This document shows positions 53,445 through 59,318 of a DNA stretch of 59,318 bases, piece by piece. Position numbers and translations under genes: made by a program. The DNA is from Alphaproteobacteria bacterium (GTDB taxonomy: Bacteria > Pseudomonadota > Alphaproteobacteria > Caulobacterales > Caulobacteraceae): assembly GCA_025359785.1 (NCBI GenBank), contig JANYET010000071.1, positions 1 to 59,318 of the forward strand, in the 5' to 3' direction. The stretch's first letter is position 1; every line of letters begins with the position of its first letter. A model generated the notes under the pieces. It ran no database searches and had not been told where the DNA came from. It saw only the letters and a list, made by a program, of their open reading frames with translations.

Positions 53445-55673
53445 ATGAAACTCGTCCTAGCCGCGGTTGTCGCCTCCATGTCGCTTAGTTCCGCGCCCTC
53501 CTTGGGGGCCCAAGCCGCCGTGCTCACGCCGGAGCGGGTGTTTTCCAGCCCCGACCTTTCCGGGCCACAGGCCCGCGGCGTGGCGCTGTCGCCTGACGGC
53601 TCGGCGGTGACCTATCTGAAAGCCAAGGCTGACGACGTCGATGTGACGGACCTGTGGATCGCCGACGTGAAGGGTGGCGCCGCCCACATGCTGATTGATG
53701 GCCGGGCGCTTTCGCCGGCCGGGCATGCGCTGTCGGAGGCCGAGAAGAGCCGCCGCGAACGGCTGGGGTTCAAGACCCACGGCATCGTCGAGTACCATTG
53801 GGACGACGAGGGCAAGTTCATCCTGGCCCCGGTGCAGGGCGACCTGTGGCTCTACGACCGCGCGAGCGGCCAGACGCGGCAGCTGACCAAGACGCCGGGC
53901 GATGAGGTCGACGGCAAGATCTCGCCCAAGGGCGGTTTCGTCTCCTACGTGCGCGACGACAATCTTTATCTGATGCCGCTCGCCGGCGGTTCGGAGCGGG
54001 CGCTGACGACGGGCGGCTCGGAGCTGAAGAGCTGGGGGACCGCGGAGTTCATCGCCCAGGAGGAGCTGCATCGCTTCACCGGCTATTGGTGGTCGCCCGA
54101 CGAGACGAAGATCGCGCTCGCTCACGTGGACCAATCCGGCGTGGATGTGATCGACCGGGTGGATATCGGCGCCGAGGGCGGCACGGTGGTTCACCAGCGC
54201 TATCCCCGCGTCGGGCGCCCGAATGCCGTGGTCCAGCTCTATGTGGCCGACGTGGCGACAGGCGCGCGGGTGAAGGTCGACCTGGGCGGCGACAGCGACA
54301 TCTACCTGGCCCGCACCGACTGGTCGCGCGACGGCAAGACGCTCTATGTCCAGCGGCTGACGCGCGACCAGAAGCGGCTGGACCTGCTGGCCGTCGATCC
54401 GGTGACGGCCGCGTCCCGGGTGATCCTCAGCGAGACCAGTCCGCACTGGGTCCCGCTCAGCGAGGACATGAAGCCTCTGAAGGGCGGTGGTTTCCTCTGG
54501 TCGTCGGAGCGGGACGGGAACAAGCACCTCTACCTCTACGCCGCCGATGGGAAGCTGGTGCGGCAGGTCACCCACGGCGATTGGCCCGTCTCGGAACTGG
54601 CCGGCATCGACGAGCCACGGCAGGTCGCGATCTTCGCCGCCAGCAAGGACACGCCGATCGAGCGCCGGCTCTATGAGGTCTCCTGGGCCAAGCCCGCCGA
54701 GCCGAGGGCGCTGACGTCGGCCGGTGGCTGGTGGAGCGCCGACGTTGCCAAGGCGGGCGGGGCCTTCGCGGGCTCCTATTCCGACCCCAACACACCGCCG
54801 CGCACCGGCCTCTACAAGGCCGACGGGACGCTCGTGCGCTGGATCGAGGAGAACCCGCTTGCCGTGGGGCATCCCTTCCAGCCTTACGCCGACCACCTGC
54901 GGGCGCCGGACTTCGGGACGATCAGGGCCTCCGACGGCCAGACGCTGCACTGGTCGATGCGCACGCCGTTCGGCTTCGATCCGAAGACGCGCTACCCGGT
55001 CATCGTGCAGGTCTATGGCGGCCCGGCGGGCGCCCTGGTGGAGAAGAGGTGGGCGAGCCCGGCCGACCAGCTGCTGCTGGACGCCGGCTACATCCTGTTC
55101 TCGATCGATAACCGTGGGACGCCGAACCGGTCCGTGGCGTTCAAGACCGCGTTCGACCGCAGGACGGGAGGGCCGGACGTCGAGGACCAGCTAGCAGGCG
55201 CGGCCTATCTGAAGTCGCTGGCTTTCGTGGACGCAGCCCGTATCGGGGTCACCGGCTATTCCAACGGCGGCTACATGACGCTGATGCTGCTGACCGTGCC
55301 CAAGTCGCCGTTCGCCGCAGGCGTGGCCGGCGCGCCGGTGAGCGACTGGACGCTCTACGACACCGCCTATACCGAGCGCTACATGGGCACGCCCGCCGAC
55401 AACGCCGAGGGCTATCGGGCCTCACAGGTCACCGCGCGACTGGCCAACATGCGGCCGGGATCGCTGCTGCTGATCCACGGCATGGCGGACGACAATGTGA
55501 TTTTCGAGAACTCGACGCGGGTGATCTATCGGCTCCAACAGCTCGCCATCCCCTTCGAGATGATGACCTACCCAGGCCTGCGCCACCGCACGGGCTGGAC
55601 CGCGAAGCCGCTGAAGCACCGAACGGAAGCGACGCTGGAATTCTTCAATCGGAAGCTCAAGTTGGGATCCTAA
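53445..55673 (+). CDS. Secreted dipeptidyl-peptidase IV-type serine peptidase (S9B)
   Basis: 742 residues with a signal peptide (MKLVLAAVVASMSLSSAPSLGAQA). The beta-propeller has SPDGSAVTYLKAK and the substrate-anchoring double-Glu region TAEFIAQEELHRFTGYWWSPDE. The C-terminal alpha/beta hydrolase has VYGGPAG, the nucleophile elbow GYSNGGYM (usually GWSYGGYM; here Tyr/Asn replace Trp/Tyr), Asp in GMADDNVIFE and His in GLRHRTG. Releases X-Pro or X-Ala dipeptides from N-termini in the periplasm. Start 53445 at MKLVLA. Confidence 0.9.
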   Translation: MKLVLAAVVASMSLSSAPSLGAQAAVLTPERVFSSPDLSGPQARGVALSPDGSAVTYLKAKADDVDVTDLWIADVKGGAAHMLIDGRALSPAGHALSEAEKSRRERLGFKTHGIVEYHWDDEGKFILAPVQGDLWLYDRASGQTRQLTKTPGDEVDGKISPKGGFVSYVRDDNLYLMPLAGGSERALTTGGSELKSWGTAEFIAQEELHRFTGYWWSPDETKIALAHVDQSGVDVIDRVDIGAEGGTVVHQRYPRVGRPNAVVQLYVADVATGARVKVDLGGDSDIYLARTDWSRDGKTLYVQRLTRDQKRLDLLAVDPVTAASRVILSETSPHWVPLSEDMKPLKGGGFLWSSERDGNKHLYLYAADGKLVRQVTHGDWPVSELAGIDEPRQVAIFAASKDTPIERRLYEVSWAKPAEPRALTSAGGWWSADVAKAGGAFAGSYSDPNTPPRTGLYKADGTLVRWIEENPLAVGHPFQPYADHLRAPDFGTIRASDGQTLHWSMRTPFGFDPKTRYPVIVQVYGGPAGALVEKRWASPADQLLLDAGYILFSIDNRGTPNRSVAFKTAFDRRTGGPDVEDQLAGAAYLKSLAFVDAARIGVTGYSNGGYMTLMLLTVPKSPFAAGVAGAPVSDWTLYDTAYTERYMGTPADNAEGYRASQVTARLANMRPGSLLLIHGMADDNVIFENSTRVIYRLQQLAIPFEMMTYPGLRHRTGWTAKPLKHRTEATLEFFNRKLKLGS

Positions 55674-55686
55674 ACCCTCCCTTCCG

Positions 55687-55826
55687 CTCGTCATGACCGG
55701 GCTTGTCCCGGTCATCCAGACACACAGGCCTAGCCGAAAAGAGCGCGGCGGCTGCCATGTGGCTGGTCCTGAGACGCCGGCGTCTATGGATGGCCGGGAC
55801 AAGCCCGGCCAGGACGACCATGAGAG
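55687..55826. repeat. Intergenic palindromic element
   Basis: Arms at 55697-55718 and 55787-55808 pair at 21 of 22 positions (CCGGGCTTGTCCCGGT-type), separated by 68 bp, with CTCGTCAT at the left end. It shares layout and short motifs (CTCGTCAT, ACACAGGC) with the 22100-22203 element. It lies between convergent genes. Confidence 0.75.
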
Positions 55827-56261
55827 TCAGGCGAACATCTCCAGCATCCAGGGCGGCACGCGCTTGGGCCTGCCCGTCGCCTGTTCGATCAGCACCCAGG
55901 TGGTGACGACCTGGGCGCACATGGCGCCGTCCCCATCGCCATCAGGGGCGGCGTCGATGCGGATATAGCGGTTGAAGCGGGGCCCCTCGGCGGCGTCGGA
56001 GACCCAGGTGCGGCCGTGGCCGATCTCACCGGGCATCAGAGCGCGGCGGTAGTCGATCTCATGGCGCAGCGCCACCCAGGCCCACGTCGCGAGCGCGTCG
56101 GGCGGTGCGAGGCTGCGCCAATGGGCGACGCCCAGGTCTTGCGCCCAGCGCAGGTAGACCACGTTGTTGACGTGGCCGTTTTCGTCGATATCGGCGGCGG
56201 TGGGCTCGAACCGCAGCGTGAAGACCTTGCGGCCCTCGGGCGGTTCTAGCAGGCGGCTCAT
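55827..56261 (-). CDS. 4HBT-type acyl-CoA thioesterase
   Basis: 144 residues, hotdog fold: FEPTAADIDENGHVNNVVYLRWAQDLGVAHWR carries the Asp-x5-NNxxY active-site pattern of 4-hydroxybenzoyl-CoA thioesterase relatives, and HEIDYRRALMPGEIGHGRTWVSD follows. Hydrolyses acyl-CoA esters in the cytoplasm; chain preference is not visible. Start 56261. Upstream neighbours grxD and bolA are on the same strand but separated by ~30 bp; co-transcription is possible. Confidence 0.87.
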   Translation of the reverse strand: MSRLLEPPEGRKVFTLRFEPTAADIDENGHVNNVVYLRWAQDLGVAHWRSLAPPDALATWAWVALRHEIDYRRALMPGEIGHGRTWVSDAAEGPRFNRYIRIDAAPDGDGDGAMCAQVVTTWVLIEQATGRPKRVPPWMLEMFA

Positions 56262-56292
56262 GTTTGCCGTGACGCCTTGCGCACGCGCAAAG

Positions 56293-56649
56293 CTAGGTCT
56301 CCAGCAGGCCCTTCTCGGCCAGCAGGGTCTTCAGTTCGCCCGACTGGAACATCTCGCGGACGATGTCGGAACCGCCGACGAACTCGCCCTTCACATAGAG
56401 CTGAGGGATGGTCGGCCAGTCGGAGAAGTCCTTGATACCCTGCCGCAGCTCGTCGTTCTGCAGGACGTTGACGCCCACGAAGTCGGCGCCCAGGTGGTCG
56501 AGGATCTGCACGCAGACCGCGGAGAAGCCGCACTGCGGCTGTTCCGGCACGCCCTTCATGAACAGCACGACCGGATGGTCGGCGACGGCGCCGGCGATGA
56601 AGTCCCGGACGGGGCTGGCGATCGGGGAGGCGGTGGTGATCTCGGTCAT
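56293..56649 (-). CDS. grxD: Monothiol glutaredoxin (Grx4/GrxD type)
   Basis: 118 residues with the CGFS active site (PQCGFSAVCVQILDHLG), conserved WPTIPQLYVKGEFVGGSDI for glutathione binding. Such proteins bridge a 2Fe-2S cluster in homodimers or with BolA, and the bolA gene lies 60 bp upstream on the same strand, the usual pairing. Start at 56649 precedes MTEITTASPIASPVRDFI. It handles Fe-S transfer and iron homeostasis in the cytoplasm. Confidence 0.95.
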   Translation of the reverse strand: MTEITTASPIASPVRDFIAGAVADHPVVLFMKGVPEQPQCGFSAVCVQILDHLGADFVGVNVLQNDELRQGIKDFSDWPTIPQLYVKGEFVGGSDIVREMFQSGELKTLLAEKGLLET

Positions 56650-56708
56650 TGGATGGCCCTTCGGCGCGGAGTCTGTGGCCCAAGAGCTAGGGAGGCGGAC
56701 CCGCCGGG

Positions 56709-56942
56709 TCAAGCTGGCGCGGACGTCTCCAGCGCCAGCGCGTGCAGTTCGCCGCCCATCCTGCCCTTGAGCGCGGCGTAGACCAGTTGGTGCTGGCGCA
56801 CGCGCGGCAGGCCCGCGAAGGCGGTCGAGACGATGCGGGCCTTGTAGTGGTCACCGTCGCCCGCCAGGTCCTCAATCGCGATCTCGGCGTCTGGGAACCC
56901 TTCGCGAAGGATGGTCTCAAGGTCGGTCTGGGCGATGGGCAT
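56709..56942 (-). CDS. BolA family protein
   Basis: 77 residues: DLETILREGFPDAEIAIEDLAGDGDHYKARIVSTAFAGLPRVRQHQLVYAALKGRMGGELHALAL. The DGDHY and HQLVY-type motifs, with the conserved C-terminal His, are the Fe-S ligand face of the YrbA/IbaG-like BolA subfamily (short form, ends soon after ELHAL). It forms a 2Fe-2S heterodimer with the monothiol glutaredoxin encoded next to it. Confidence 0.93.
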   Translation of the reverse strand: MPIAQTDLETILREGFPDAEIAIEDLAGDGDHYKARIVSTAFAGLPRVRQHQLVYAALKGRMGGELHALALETSAPA

Positions 56943-56973
56943 GGCGGTTCAGTAGCCTTCGGCGGCGGGAAGC

Positions 56974-57468
56974 TCAATCGCCGAGCCGCCCGGCGCGGGT
57001 GAAGTTCATGATCCAGTTGGTCTCCCAGGTGCGGCCATCGTCGTAGGAGAAGGCCTGTGACCATTGCGCCGAGCCAGCGGTGATGTCTTTCCAATGGAAC
57101 GCCACCTTCACAGGGCGGCCATCGTCGACGTCGACGCCATAGAAATGGCCCTCGCCGTTCTCGAAGCGGCCGTGCACCGGTTCGGTCATCAGGCCGTCGG
57201 CGCTGGAGACCCAGTGGATCGACCAGATGCGATGGGCGATGTCGAAGGTGCGGAAGGCCACGCCTTGGACGCCGCGGTCCGGCATGTCCGCCTCTTCGAC
57301 GTTGCAGAGGCCGCCCATCAGGCTGCGGCACGCCGCTGTGCCGGTGAACTCAGTCCACTCGGCCGCCCCTGCGCCGCGGCGCTTCAGCATGGCGTGGCGC
57401 ACCCGCCAGTCCCCGTAGAAGAAGTCGAAATCCCGGCGTCCGTCGTGGATCATCGCGATGGCGTTCAT
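56974..57468 (-). CDS. Protein of unknown function, lipocalin-like pattern
   Basis: 164 residues, cytoplasmic. DGRRDFDFFYGDWRVRHAML at the start, FTGTAACRSLMGGLCNVEEADM, FRTFDIAHRIWSIHWVSSADG, and FAYDD/SYDDGRTWETNWIMNFTR at the end. The FxxxxGxWxVxH pattern and repeated Trp suggest a calycin (lipocalin-like) barrel similar to DUF1579-like proteins. Start 57468. Downstream on this strand are bolA and grxD (32-bp gap). Upstream lies a perfect 12-bp-arm hairpin. Function unknown. Confidence 0.65.
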   Translation of the reverse strand: MNAIAMIHDGRRDFDFFYGDWRVRHAMLKRRGAGAAEWTEFTGTAACRSLMGGLCNVEEADMPDRGVQGVAFRTFDIAHRIWSIHWVSSADGLMTEPVHGRFENGEGHFYGVDVDDGRPVKVAFHWKDITAGSAQWSQAFSYDDGRTWETNWIMNFTRAGRLGD

Positions 57469-57505
57469 GGTGCTGTCCCCAGGTTGCGGGACAGTCCTAC
57501 AGGCC

Positions 57506-57533
57506 CCCTGCTGACAGCTGTCTGTCAGCAGGG
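57506..57533. promoter_or_regulatory. Perfect inverted repeat between serine hydrolase and lipocalin-like gene
   Basis: CCCTGCTGACAG (57506-57517), 4-base loop, CTGTCAGCAGGG (57522-57533). It lacks a U tail, so an operator for the 57468 gene or a 3'-end stabiliser are both possible. A smaller TGTCCC/GGGACA pair (57474-57493) adjoins it. Confidence 0.55.
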
Positions 57534-57545
57534 TGACATGAGCGG

Positions 57546-58790
57546 TCAGTCGAAAATCGACGAATAGACGATGCTCTTCAGCTGGCCCCGGAAGTTGAAC
57601 GTGCCGGACGGCATCAGCTGGGTCATGAAGACCACCGAGAGGTCCTCCTTCGGATCGACCCAGAAGATCGTCGAGGCGGCCCCGCCCCAGTAGTAGTCGC
57701 CGGTCCCTAGCGTGCCGGTCTGCACCTGGCCCATGGTCGAGGCGAAGCCCAGGCCGAAGCCGACGCCCTCGTTGGCGGTCTCCGAGAAGCCGCCGATGGC
57801 GACCTGGGTCAGATCCTTGCCGTCCGGCAGGTGGTTCATGTGCATGACCTCGAGGGTGCGAGGCCCGAGAATGCGCGCGCCATCGAGTTCACCGCCCCGG
57901 CGCAGCATCTCGCAGAAGCGCATGTAGTCGGCGGATGTGCCGGTCAGCCCGCCGCCGCCGGACTTGAAACCGGGTTCGCGGGTGAAGGCGCTGGTGGCCG
58001 GGTCATCGATCAGTTTGAGCGTCTTGTCGGGCCCGCGCTGATAGTTGGCGGCGAACCGGTCGACTTTGTCGGGGGCCACGAAGAAGGCGGTGTCCTTCAT
58101 GCCCAGCGGCGCGAAGATATTGTCCTGCAGATATTGGGCGAGGGGGACGCCGGAGATCACCTCCACGAGGGCGCCGCAGACATCGGTCGCTAGCGAATAC
58201 ATCCAGGCCTGGCCGGGCTGATAGCGCAGCGGCACCTGCGACAGCTTGTCGAGGAATTCCTGCATGGTGTCGGTGGAGCCGGCCGAGCGGATCTTGAGCT
58301 CGCGGCAGATCCTGTCGATGGGGTGCTGGATACCAACGCCCGGCAGGCCGCCGCCGTAGGTCAGGCCGGCCATGTGGCTGAGCACGTCACGGAACGACAC
58401 CGGCCGCGTGGGCGCCTCGGTCTGCATGTCCGCGCCTTCGCCGCTGACCCAGACGCGATGGGTCTTCCAGGACGGGACGTAACGGCTGACTGGATCGTTG
58501 AGTTGGAAATAGCCCCGTTCGTAGAGCTGCATCAGCGCCACCGAGGTGATCGGCTTGGTCATCGAATAGATGCGCCAGATCGTGTCCGGAGTGACCGCTG
58601 TACCGCTTGCCACGTCCCGATGACCCCTGCCGGCGGAATGCACGAGCTTGCCGCCACGGGTCAACGCCAACTGCCACCCTGCGAGCCTCCCGTCGTCGAC
58701 GTAGCGACCGAAATGGTCATCCAGACGCTGCAGGCGTGACGGGTCGAACCCGGCTTCGTGCGGATCGATATCAGCTTCGAGCAAGTCCAT
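57546..58790 (-). CDS. Beta-lactamase-fold serine hydrolase (EstB-like)
   Basis: 414 residues, no signal peptide, cytoplasmic. Motif 1 SMTK (IYSMTKPITSVALMQ, near residue 78), motif 2 Tyr in MYSLATDVCG (near 195), and a C-terminal WGGAAST loop in place of KTG, the arrangement of family VIII carboxylesterases such as EstB. Start 58790 begins MDLLEADIDPHEAGFDPSRLQRLD. Likely an esterase, not a lactamase. Divergent from the DtxR-type gene. Confidence 0.82.
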   Translation of the reverse strand: MDLLEADIDPHEAGFDPSRLQRLDDHFGRYVDDGRLAGWQLALTRGGKLVHSAGRGHRDVASGTAVTPDTIWRIYSMTKPITSVALMQLYERGYFQLNDPVSRYVPSWKTHRVWVSGEGADMQTEAPTRPVSFRDVLSHMAGLTYGGGLPGVGIQHPIDRICRELKIRSAGSTDTMQEFLDKLSQVPLRYQPGQAWMYSLATDVCGALVEVISGVPLAQYLQDNIFAPLGMKDTAFFVAPDKVDRFAANYQRGPDKTLKLIDDPATSAFTREPGFKSGGGGLTGTSADYMRFCEMLRRGGELDGARILGPRTLEVMHMNHLPDGKDLTQVAIGGFSETANEGVGFGLGFASTMGQVQTGTLGTGDYYWGGAASTIFWVDPKEDLSVVFMTQLMPSGTFNFRGQLKSIVYSSIFD

Positions 58791-58911
58791 CGGCTCACTG
58801 TAGGAGTGCGGCGCCGGCCAGATACGAGCCGAGTGGTCCCAGGCGGGCGCGCCCCACCGTCCGCCAGTGCGAGCGGGAACGAACCCCGTCCGCAAGGGGT
58901 AGGGTTGCGCC

Positions 58912-59318
58912 ATGCCCACTCCAGGCGAGCATCACCCTGCTTTCGAGGAATACTGCGAGTGCATCTTCGAACTGCACGAAGATTCCGTCGACGTGATCCA
59001 GGCGCGCATCGTCGAACGCCTGCAGATCAGTCGTCCCGCCGTCTCGGAGATGATCCGTCGTCTCGAGACGGAGCATCTGATCGTCCAGAACGACGGTCAG
59101 ATCCGTTTGACGGAATCCGGTATGCGACTCGCCCAACAGACCGTTCGCCGCCACCGTCTCGCAGAGCGTTTCCTCACCGACATGCTCGGGTTGCCATGGG
59201 CGGAGGCGCATCACGAAGCCGGCCGCTGGGAGCATGTGATGAGTGACAAAGTGGAAGCGGCCATGGACCGTGTGCTCGGTTCACCGACGACGTGCCCACA
59301 CGGCAATCCGATTCCCGG
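58912..59318 (+). CDS. DtxR/IdeR/MntR-family metal-dependent regulator, 3' end outside window
   Basis: The frame is open from ATG 58912 to the window end (135 codons). Winged helix: AFEEYCECIFELHED, IVERLQISRPAVSEMIRRLE, then ESGMRLAQQTVRRHRLAERFL. The dimerisation and metal region LPWAEAHHEAGRWEHVMSDKVEAAMDRVL supplies His and Glu ligands and ends SPTTCPHGNPIP, the family's conserved block. It represses iron or manganese uptake genes when metal is bound. Third-codon-position GC (roughly 70 percent in the codons I counted) is well below that of the neighbouring genes and Arg CGT/CAA are frequent, so it may be transferred or a misjoined contig end. Confidence 0.87.
   Translation, partial: MPTPGEHHPAFEEYCECIFELHEDSVDVIQARIVERLQISRPAVSEMIRRLETEHLIVQNDGQIRLTESGMRLAQQTVRRHRLAERFLTDMLGLPWAEAHHEAGRWEHVMSDKVEAAMDRVLGSPTTCPHGNPIP

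Overview
The window is GC-rich alphaproteobacterial DNA, most likely Caulobacterales and close to Phenylobacterium/Caulobacter. The basis is the recA, alaS and icd neighbourhood, two SOS boxes of the alphaproteobacterial type (GTTC-N7-GTTC), several starts that look leaderless, and protein families typical of the order. I made no database comparison, so the taxon is an inference.

Layout. 1-8 kb holds ligA (5' end outside), an ArsR repressor with a membrane partner, a secreted PI-PLC-like enzyme, a DUF1345 membrane protein, a double cold-shock protein with a glycine/RGG linker, a LOG-family enzyme followed by an amino-acid permease remnant, and a Rieske oxygenase. 8-19 kb is mostly envelope and secreted hydrolases (glycine-zipper protein, MetX-like hydrolase, DUF885 and M15-like peptidases, serine hydrolase), plus a tightly overlapping three-gene operon ending in a DyP-type peroxidase. 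19.2-41.6 kb is a catabolic accessory block: two acyl-CoA ligases, two thiolases, three SDRs, a DUF1295 reductase, a nitronate monooxygenase-type flavoenzyme, a DapB-like reductase, a carotenoid/lignostilbene oxygenase, a TonB-dependent receptor, an exported amidohydrolase, six small NTF2-fold proteins (four limonene-epoxide-hydrolase-like) and two fused double-HxlR regulators. 41.8-59 kb is largely housekeeping (recA, alaS, icd, trmJ-like, rpsD, grxD, bolA) mixed with a beta-lactamase, a DPP-IV-type peptidase and other hydrolases. It ends in a DtxR-family regulator whose base usage does not match the rest.

The most interesting observation is a 17-bp asymmetric motif, consensus ACTTGCATAACAAGACC. 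I find it nine times between 19.2 and 39.8 kb, in the promoter regions of the catabolic block and in none of the housekeeping promoters I read. It ties the scattered transcription units into one putative regulon. The best regulator candidates are the two double-HxlR proteins, whose fused non-identical DNA-binding halves would suit a non-palindromic site. The likely job is uptake (TonB receptor), oxidative or epoxide chemistry (carotenoid oxygenase, LEH-like proteins, SDRs), CoA activation and thiolytic cleavage of a terpenoid, apocarotenoid or phenylpropanoid compound. The substrate itself is not determinable from sequence.

Other points of note: an SOS box in front of a VOC-family gene between alaS and icd, tandem-repeat arrays at several gene junctions, palindromic intergenic elements, and two gene remnants (APC permease, HTH antitoxin).
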